This document shows, one piece after another, positions 57,719 to 64,000 of a DNA stretch of 64,000 bases. The position numbers and the translations under genes are program-made. The notes below the pieces were generated by a model. The model was not told the DNA's origin. It saw only the letters and a list, made by a program, of their open reading frames with translations, and made no database searches. The stretch covers positions 103,174,862-103,238,861 of the forward strand of contig CM060947.1 in assembly GCA_030765055.1 (NCBI GenBank), in the 5' to 3' direction. Each line of letters begins with the position of its first letter. The stretch's first letter is position 1. Source of the stretch: Mantis religiosa (Eukaryota > Arthropoda > Insecta > Mantodea > Mantidae).

Positions 57719-58295
57719 AGTCACGATTGTGTCGATTTACACGCCTCCTTGAATGGGCGTATCGAGTCAAGATGGTATTTCCCTACTTCTCGTCCAGTTC
57801 TAATGTCACCTAGTCTAAATGTTCTGACACCCACGCAGCTGATTATCTCCAGAGGTCCTTTCCATAACAAGTTCAACGTCTTATACTGTTTCTTCAGCAG
57901 TGAGGACTTGTCATAATTCCTAACCAAAACTTTGTCTCCTGCCAGCGGTTTCCAAGTATGTGCGTGTCTCGTGGCTTTGCTCTTTCGTTTGTTAATTCTG
58001 TCTGTTATTTTTTTAAAGGCTCGCTTAATTCTTTCTGCTTCCGTTTCTTCAATAATGCGTAAGGATTTTGGGACGCCCTTTATTATTGGGTCTGGTGACT
58101 GTCCGGTCATGAGCTGCACCGGTGGGCATCCATGGCTGGGGTGTACAGAATTATTCATAATCCATTGAACGTAGTGTAGATACTCAGGCCATCTAGCGTG
58201 CTTTACATGGCATAATACTCTCAGGTACGTATTCAAGTCGCGCATTGTGCGCTCGGAGGGATTACTTTGTGGGTGATAAGAGCTTATATAGTATA
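57719..58295 (-). pseudogene. Ty3/gypsy integrase, C-terminal part
   Basis: On the minus strand: ISSYHPQSNPSERTMRDLNT, which carries the third catalytic residue (Glu in NPSER) of the integrase DDE core, then the C-terminal domain (HTWKPLAGDKVLVRNYD, KTLNLLWKGPLEIISCVG, the 'GPf.I' SH3-like fold) and the stop codon. The upstream part of the same gene lies at 61752-62880, separated by the intact PLE. Confidence 0.88.
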
Positions 58296-58300
58296 TCGAG

Positions 58301-59131
58301 TTCAACTGTATTGGAACACCACAGTGAAGCGAAAAATTATTAAATTTTAGATGAGTCGCATTTTTTACACATCTGCTTCACTTTCGTACCTATTTTGAGG
58401 ACATGTTACGCAAATCTTCGTTTGCATCTACGGCTCTTGTGCGACTGACGCTAGATCCAGCGGTGTGGGTAATTCTGGGGTTGTTGCTGCCATCTGTTGA
58501 TTTAGTGATGAACTGAAATGTGGGATTCTCTTCTAGCGGGATTTCAAAGTTCATTAGTTGGTTTTTATGTTTTTCTATGTATATCCTCTCCCATATGACG
58601 AGTTCACTATGTTTTTGTACGTATTTTAGTAATTCTGTGCTATCTTCAATTTCATGATTTTCAGACCAGAAATGAGCTGCTATTGCGGACTTATCAATAT
58701 TTTTGTATCTTAAGTGCCTGAAGATACAAAAATATTGATAAGTCCGCAATAGCAGCTCATTTCTGGTCTGAAAATCATGAAATTGAAGATAGCACAGAAT
58801 TACTAAAATACGTACAAAAACATAGTGAACTCGTCATATGGGAGAGGATATACATAGAAAAACATAAAAACCAACTAATGAACTTTGAAATCCCGCTAGA
58901 AGAGAATCCCACATTTCAGTTCATCACTAAATCAACAGATGGCAGCAACAACCCCAGAATTACCCACACCGCTGGATCTAGCGTCAGTCGCACAAGAGCC
59001 GTAGATGCAAACGAAGATTTGCGAAACATGTCCTCAAAATAGGTACGAAAGTGAAGCAGATGTGTAAAAAATGCGACTCATCTAAAATTTAATAATTTTT
59101 CGCTTCACTGTGGTGTTCCAATACAGTTGAA
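58301..59131. repeat. 5' palindrome of the intact PLE
   Basis: Two arms of about 411 bases (58301-58711; 58721-59131) around the 9-base spacer AAGTGCCTG. Each arm includes 120 codons of endonuclease, the hammerhead-like motif and the leader start. This is the same architecture as the mini-PLEs, here followed by a whole gene. Confidence 0.9.
58994..59037 (+). ncRNA. hammerhead-like motif, 5' terminal repeat of intact PLE
   Basis: GAG (58996-58998), core CCGTAGA, T, GCAAA/TTTGC helix II, GAA (59023-59025), palindrome ACATGT, C59032, CTC (59033-59035). Helices I, II and III are all kept, but the core differs from CTGANGA (U4 to C and A6 to U), so cleavage by the usual mechanism is doubtful. Confidence 0.55.
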
Positions 59132-59208
59132 CTCGATATATTGAAGTGACGGTAAGTCAAGAGGAACACGCGAAAGTTAGATCCAACCAACTTTAAAAAC
59201 CGGACAAC

Positions 59209-61686
59209 ATGGAGGTAAGATCGTTCACATTTGAATATTTCAACGAACATTTCGGCAACAAGAAAGAAATAAAACAATATTTGAAACTAAAGACAAAAAG
59301 AAGATTAATATCAGCGGACATAAAATTTATCAACAATTGCCTAAAACGTAACTTTTCTCCGAAATTTGTACGAAAAATAGTAAAATTTAACAATAATAGT
59401 ATAGAACAATTAGCTGCTGAAAAAGCCGTGTTAAAAGCCGAAAAAACAAATCACTACAGAAAAATAACTAATATAGACCTTTCTTTGTATAACCTACATC
59501 TGAAAATTGTAAAATTACTAGGAAACACAGCATGGGATCACTTAGAAGCCAAATCATTTGAACATATGAATTATAAAGTCAAAGAGAAAGTTTATCGTCA
59601 AAATAAGAAACTAAAACGTAATCATAATCATTGGCAACCAAAACATAACAAAATTTCAGCAAAGAACACATCCCTAGATAGTGTAATTAATCTCTCAAAG
59701 CAAAATTTTAACAACGATGAAAAAGATGTACTTAACCAAGGCCTAAAAACATGTATAACATACTCCAGCAACCCGGATGAATTCATTGCAGACATAGAAT
59801 TAGCAGTAGAAGGCTTGGAAACCATGGACAAAAATATAATTAGAAAAAAATCAGCTCCTATATTGGAAAACTTAATAAATAAAAAGCCAATAAAACATTT
59901 GAAACAAATTCAGATAATTAAATCTTTAAGGAAAAAGGATGTAATCTTCTCAAGGGCTGATAAAGGGAACAAAATAGTAATCTTAGATACAGCTACATAC
60001 AAAGAAAAAATGTTAGAGTTACTACAACAAAAAGAATTCCAGGAAATAGATTCTAATCCACTCAACCGATGCATAAAAGATGTACAAAAAACCATCATTA
60101 ATAGTAAAATCTTAACAACTACAGAACAAAAAACTATCAAACCAGACAACCCTACCCTTGCAAGAATATATGGTTTGCCTAAAATACACAAACCCAACAT
60201 ACCCATGAGACCCATTGTAAATAATATAAACACTCCTACTTACCTTCTGGCAAAATGGCTAACCAAAAAATTTCAGTCCTTTCCACAATTCCATACTCTG
60301 AGTATAAAAAACTCTTTAGACCTGGTAGAAAAAATTCAAAATCTTAAACTAAAACCTCATGACACTTTAGTATCCTTTGATGTCCGCTCCCTCTTCCCTA
60401 GCATTCCATTAGACAAACTTTTGATTCAACTGAAAAAATGGCTAAATTCTATAAACCTGGATGCCAATACAATAGAAGAATATGTGGCAATGACTGAATT
60501 ATGTATACATCAAAATTATTTTGTCTTCGATGGAAAATATTACAAACAAATTTCAGGACTAGCTATGGGAAGCCCGCTATCACCATTTTTGGCCAATCTA
60601 TACATGAGCTTTTTCGAAACACATATTACTAAAGCCTTCCCTTATATGTTTAAAACATGGTACAGATACGTAGACGACATCTTTGCAATAGTGCCCTACA
60701 AACTAATAGATGATGCTTTGAAACTACTCAACCTGCAAGAACCCAGCATACAATTCACAGTAGAAACTGAAGAGGACTGTACTCTACCTTTTTTAGACCT
60801 TAAAATCGAAAAAGGCAATGAAAAACTAGAATTTGGCATTCATAGAAAAGCAACACACACAGATAATTACATCAAAGCAAATAGTTTCAACCCAATTCCA
60901 CACAAACATGCAACCATCAACAGTCTGACACACAGATTAGTAAATCTACCTCTCAGCCAGCAAGAATATCAAAACGAATACCATCAAATCTTAAAAACTG
61001 CAATTAAAAATGGATATGGAAAAAGCCTTGTAGATAAAAAACTAAAATTATTCAAACTTCAAAAGAAATTAAAACAGATCACAGCTCTCACACCAATAAA
61101 ACAAGAAACTAGATTTGCTAAATTTACTTACCACCCCTGGGCCACAAAAAAGTTCCAAAAAATATTCAAGAAATACAATATAACATTGGCACCAAAAAAC
61201 AATTACAACATTAAAAACCTACTTCACAGTAATAATACTGATAAGATAAAACCAGAGGAAAAGTCAGGCATTTACAAAATTAAGTGTAAAGACTGTGAAA
61301 AAATTTACATAGGAAGGACAAAAAGGAACATAGGCACTAGAAAGAAAGAACACTTCAGGCACTTAAGATACAAAAATATTGATAAGTCCGCAATAGCAGC
61401 TCATTTCTGGTCTGAAAATCATGAAATTGAAGATAGCACAGAATTACTAAAATACGTACAAAAACATAGTGAACTCGTCATATGGGAGAGGATATACATA
61501 GAAAAACATAAAAACCAACTAATGAACTTTGAAATCCCGCTAGAAGAGAATCCCACATTTCAGTTCATCACTAAATCAACAGATGGCAGCAACAACCCCA
61601 GAATTACCCACACCGCTGGATCTAGCGTCAGTCGCACAAGAGCCATAGATGCAAACGAAGATTTGCGAAACATGTCCTCAAAATAG
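59209..61686 (+). CDS. Penelope-like retroelement protein: reverse transcriptase + GIY-YIG endonuclease
   Basis: An uninterrupted 825-residue frame starting at ATG 59209 (context CAACATGG). Residues 1-230 are a basic, Lys/Asn-rich N-terminal domain (FVRKIVKFNNNSIEQLAAEK). The RT follows: ADKGNKIVIL (about 250), GLPKIHKP (about 322), SFDVRSLFPSIP with catalytic Asp391, SGLAMGSPLSPFL (449-461), YRYVDDIFAIV with Asp489 and Asp490, then FLDLKI and the thumb. The endonuclease has SGIYKIKCKDCEKIYIGRT with GIY 687-689, Cys693 and Cys696, YIG 700-702, Arg711, His715, and AAHFWSENHE with His732. All expected active-site residues are present. PLE proteins copy RNA at nicked chromosomal targets; the RT is telomerase-related. 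This copy could be functional. The last 16 codons overlap the hammerhead-like motif. Confidence 0.95.
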   Translation: MEVRSFTFEYFNEHFGNKKEIKQYLKLKTKRRLISADIKFINNCLKRNFSPKFVRKIVKFNNNSIEQLAAEKAVLKAEKTNHYRKITNIDLSLYNLHLKIVKLLGNTAWDHLEAKSFEHMNYKVKEKVYRQNKKLKRNHNHWQPKHNKISAKNTSLDSVINLSKQNFNNDEKDVLNQGLKTCITYSSNPDEFIADIELAVEGLETMDKNIIRKKSAPILENLINKKPIKHLKQIQIIKSLRKKDVIFSRADKGNKIVILDTATYKEKMLELLQQKEFQEIDSNPLNRCIKDVQKTIINSKILTTTEQKTIKPDNPTLARIYGLPKIHKPNIPMRPIVNNINTPTYLLAKWLTKKFQSFPQFHTLSIKNSLDLVEKIQNLKLKPHDTLVSFDVRSLFPSIPLDKLLIQLKKWLNSINLDANTIEEYVAMTELCIHQNYFVFDGKYYKQISGLAMGSPLSPFLANLYMSFFETHITKAFPYMFKTWYRYVDDIFAIVPYKLIDDALKLLNLQEPSIQFTVETEEDCTLPFLDLKIEKGNEKLEFGIHRKATHTDNYIKANSFNPIPHKHATINSLTHRLVNLPLSQQEYQNEYHQILKTAIKNGYGKSLVDKKLKLFKLQKKLKQITALTPIKQETRFAKFTYHPWATKKFQKIFKKYNITLAPKNNYNIKNLLHSNNTDKIKPEEKSGIYKIKCKDCEKIYIGRTKRNIGTRKKEHFRHLRYKNIDKSAIAAHFWSENHEIEDSTELLKYVQKHSELVIWERIYIEKHKNQLMNFEIPLEENPTFQFITKSTDGSNNPRITHTAGSSVSRTRAIDANEDLRNMSSK
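61638..61681 (+). ncRNA. hammerhead-like motif, 3' terminal repeat of intact PLE (inside the ORF)
   Basis: Same layout as 58994-59037 with core CCATAGA (one further change). GAA, ACATGT, C and CTC are intact. It lies wholly within the last codons of the PLE reading frame. Confidence 0.5.
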
Positions 61687-61751
61687 GTATGAAAGTGAAG
61701 CAGATGTGTAAAAAATGCGACTCATCTAAAATTTAATAATTATATAGTATA

Positions 61752-62880
61752 GTTTGACATTTGCTTCTTTGAGCGTGTTAACAAACTTATGTCCATGGTG
61801 TACAGTTGCATTGTCCAGCAAAATTGCATCCATCTTGCCATACCTAGGGATGTATTCCTTAACTATCTTTTCTGCGCATTTGGCGCTGGTTAACCTCTTT
61901 AGTGGGTACAGGGTTACAAACTTCGTCATTACGTCAACCATGACGAATATGTACTTTAGGCCAGTTCTACCTGTGGGCAGTGGGCCATGTTCATCCAGAG
62001 CGATCATTTTCAAAGGTGAATCTCTAGATATGGCCAACGGTGCTCTATCGAATTTAATATTAAGGGACTTTGCCTTCTGGCAGATCTCACAAGTGGATAT
62101 AATTTTTCGGGCCTTTCTTCCTAATTTTGGCAAGTAGAGGTGTTCCGATGTGGTTAAGCACGTTCTGTCTACGCCTGCGTGAATTAATGCAACATGGTAT
62201 GCCTCAATTACCAACTCCTCTAATTCGGCGGGTATATATACTTTCCAGGCAGGTACATGTCTTCCATGTAATTTGTATATCACATTTTCAAATAAACCTA
62301 ACTTTCCTTTGTTTTCTGGTCCAATTGGGGGCAGAGTTTCCCGAATTTTGGCCAATTTACTGTTGTTTCGCTGGTATTCCTCTAATCGTTTCAATTTTGT
62401 AGCCACTCTGTCATTCAATTTTAAGTCTAATTTCATTATTTTGACTTCTCGTTGCGCACTTGGTACAGTCTCGGGAAGGTTCTCACCCATGCTTATCCTC
62501 GAAAGAAGGTCACTAAAAATATTACAGCTTCCGGGGATGTGCCTTATATCTACACGGTATGACATTATCTCGTGGATATACCTTGATATTTTTCCACTGG
62601 TCATCTTACAATTCTTTATAAATGCTAGGCTCACGTGGTCGGTGTATATGATGACTGGTTTGTTATAAATATAATGTTTGAACTTTTGTATTCCGTAAAA
62701 TATAGCACCAATCTCTTGCTCAGTAACACATGCTATTCTTTCAGCAGCGTTTAGCGACCTGGACGCTGTCGCAATGACGTGGAGCTCCCCTTCGGGGTAT
62801 TCCTGGGTTAGAATGCACCCGTATGCAACCATTGAAGCATCGGTATACATAATGAAAGGCAAGTCCGCTCTGGGGCGTGT
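61752..62880 (-). pseudogene. Ty3/gypsy pol: RNase H and integrase N-terminal and core part
   Basis: RNase H: MYTDASMVAYGCILTQEY (first Asp), TEQEIGAIFYGIQKFKHYIY (Glu) and VIIYTDHVSLAFIKN (second Asp). Integrase zinc finger: HVALIH ... CEICQKAK (HHCC). Core: LDEHGPLPTGRTGLKYIFVM (first Asp) and AILLDNATVHHGHKFVNTL (second Asp). It is cut at the PLE insertion, beyond which the Glu-containing segment lies (57719-58295). The PLE plus one copy of the 12-bp duplication accounts for the gap without any frame loss. Confidence 0.9.
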
Positions 62881-63190
62881 TTATAATATCGAGTTGGCAA
62901 ACAACTGTTTCAATTTATTAAATGTATTCTCCTCTAGGTCCGACCAACTCCATTTAGTGTTCTTTAACAACAGTGCCCTCAAAGGAGCCGTTTCCTTGGT
63001 ATAATTTATTAAAAATCGGCTCTGGTATCCTAACACACCTAAAAACTTCTTCACTTGTTTCGCATTCCGTGGTCGCGGTATTTTCAAAATGGATGCTATG
63101 CGTTCCTTATCCGGTGATATAGTTTCACCTGAAATTACATATCCTAAAAATGTTACAGTCTGTGCGAAAAACTTGCACTTGTCCCAGTTT
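62881..63190 (-). pseudogene. Ty3/gypsy pol: RT thumb/connection segment
   Basis: Frame-shifted continuation: GETISPDKERIASILKIPRP, AKQVKKFLGVLGYQSRFL (the 'FLG...YYR.FI' block) and KWSWSDLEENTFNKLKQLFA. It ends at a TAA in an otherwise continuous frame that goes on into the RNase H region. Confidence 0.85.
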
Positions 63191-64000
63191 AAGGTTTAGG
63201 CCACACTCTCCAACTCGGTCTAGTATCGCTTCCAGATGGTCCAGGTGTAAGTCGGTGTCTAGGTCATGCACTAATATGTCGTCCACATATTGGGAAATGT
63301 AATTTCCAGTATTTGTTCCAAATACAGCGTGCATGGCTCGCAAGAAACCACTCCCTGAGACACACAAGCCGAACGGGCATCGTCGAAAGCAGTACACTCT
63401 TCCTTGATGGATGAATCCTAGGTATTTCCGCAATTTTGGCTCTACTTCAATTTGTAAGTATGAGTTAGTTAGATCGAGAGATGTAAACCATTTCTGTCTC
63501 CCGATTCCGGCTAATATTTCCTCTATGTTTTGCGTCCTCGCATTATCAGGCTTGATAAATTGATTCAAATGTCGCGCGTCGATAGTTATTCTGACTGTAC
63601 CGTTCTTTTTCTTAACAATACACAGCGGTTGTATGTACGGTGTGTCCGAAACTTCTATTATTCCGTCCTGCAACATTTCGGTTATCTTTTCAGATACTGC
63701 CTCCCTTATTTCCTGGGGTATAATCCTACATTTGTAGTGGTTGATTGGTACTTCAGCAACTTCAAATGAATATGTAAACATATTGCATCTGCCAGTTCTA
63801 GCGGAAAAAATATTTCGGTTCTTTAACAAAATGTTTTGCAGTCTCTGTCGTTGTTCCATGGAAAGTTGGGTCAGCTGTCCGATTCGTGTTTCTACCTGCT
63901 CCGCGAAGGGCTCTATTGTCTCCGTCTGTTTACGTCTGCCCCTCTCTTCTGCGTGCATTATGCCATCATCTGTCTTGCTCTCTAGGTCACTGCACTCCAG
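63125..64000 (-). pseudogene. Ty3/gypsy pol: reverse transcriptase part
   Basis: The frame is open to the window edge, so the ATG at 63958 is internal. In order: the linker after protease, IIPQEIREAVSEKI (RT entry), GTVRITIDARHLNQFIK, KWFTSLDLTNSYLQIEV (catalytic Asp), RRCPFGLCVSGSGFLRAM, and ISQYVDDILVH (the active-site YVDD). One extra base near 63180 shifts the frame just after GLNLKLG; the following strand ('FLGYVIS') is in another frame (62881-63190). Confidence 0.9.

Larger units (their letters stand above)
58296..61751 (+). mobile_element. intact Penelope-like element, family C, 12-bp target duplication
   Basis: TTATATAGTATA flanks the insertion (58284-58295; 61740-61751). The order is an inverted endonuclease-terminus segment (58296-58711), a direct terminal repeat (58721 to about 59095), a leader, an 825-codon open frame (59209-61686), and a second direct terminal repeat (61365-61739, overlapping the frame). 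I see only two differences (58721-59095 against 61365-61739) between the repeats, and the ORF is unbroken, so the insertion looks recent. It disrupts the gypsy integrase gene on the opposite strand. Confidence 0.92.
55911..64000 (-). mobile_element. Ty3/gypsy-type LTR retrotransposon, minus strand, 5' part beyond window
   Basis: A single element: pol from the window edge (64000) down to 57719 in the order RT, RNase H, integrase, then a non-coding stretch and a probable LTR at 55911-56350. It carries one frameshift (near 63180), one in-frame stop (62881-62883) and the PLE insertion. The gag, protease and 5' LTR lie outside. Confidence 0.88.

Noticed and set aside
57716..58168. + strand open frames
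   Set aside because: Shadows of the integrase C-terminal frame on the minus strand.
59209..59230. possible splice donor (GAGGTAAG) right after the PLE start codon
   Set aside because: The frame is open through it for 825 codons and gives a complete protein, so no intron needs to be assumed.
61754..62668. three + strand open frames of 91-131 codons
   Set aside because: They lie opposite the gypsy RNase H/integrase frame, which has full motif support.
1..64000. CRISPR arrays, operons, bacterial promoters or terminators
   Set aside because: The sequence is an animal nuclear locus; no direct-repeat/spacer array was seen, and all direct repeats are transposon termini or microsatellites.

Overview
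The window is nuclear DNA of an invertebrate animal. It is AT-rich, has GT-AG introns and is packed with transposons. I cannot name the species; an arthropod, perhaps a chelicerate, would fit the Penelope/mariner/SINE mix, but that is weak inference.

One host gene is present on the + strand. Eleven phase-compatible exons between 616 and 55165 join to a continuous 940-codon stretch. It reads from the Walker B region of an AAA+ domain into a long helical region and matches midasin (MDN1, the dynein-like AAA+ ATPase of 60S ribosome assembly), probably the end of the sixth AAA domain and the start of the linker. The gene continues beyond both window edges. Its introns (about 0.5 to 9.7 kb, the last over 8.8 kb) hold everything else.

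The introns are dominated by Penelope-like elements (PLEs, reverse transcriptase plus GIY-YIG endonuclease) of at least five sequence families, called A to E here. There is one intact 825-codon PLE (59209-61686), several decayed copies (8.1-9.5, 22.7-24.3, 29.3-31.0 and 39.5-46.9 kb), and a set of short palindromic 'mini-PLEs' made only of inverted terminal repeats with 9-13 bp target duplications. Most PLE termini carry a minimal hammerhead-ribozyme motif. Its helix I and its palindromic helix III change in a compensatory way between families.

Other mobile DNA: two mariners with TA duplications and complementary TIRs (25430-26553; 44544-45498), an older mariner remnant (about 19.0-19.8 kb), a PIF/Harbinger-like element (16979-18877), a 1.03-kb TIR element (6839-7868), pogo-like and DDE-transposase remnants, Jockey-like and CR1/L2-like LINE pieces, tandem LINE 3' ends, at least three tRNA-derived SINE families, a probable solo LTR (49451-49938) and a Ty3/gypsy element on the minus strand (55911 to the window end). 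The intact PLE sits inside the gypsy integrase gene with a 12-bp duplication.

Layout: 0.6-5.1 kb exons 1-3; 5.1-14.8 kb SINE, pogo, TIR element, Jockey split by PLE-A; 14.8-22.6 kb exons 4-5 with Harbinger and mariner; 22.6-28.3 kb PLE, mariner, exon 6; 28.3-37.6 kb PLEs, LINE tails, SINE cluster, exons 7-8; 37.6-47.1 kb nested PLE/mariner block, exon 9; 47.1-55.2 kb LINEs, solo LTR, palindromic PLE, exons 10-11; 55.2-64 kb gypsy with the intact PLE.
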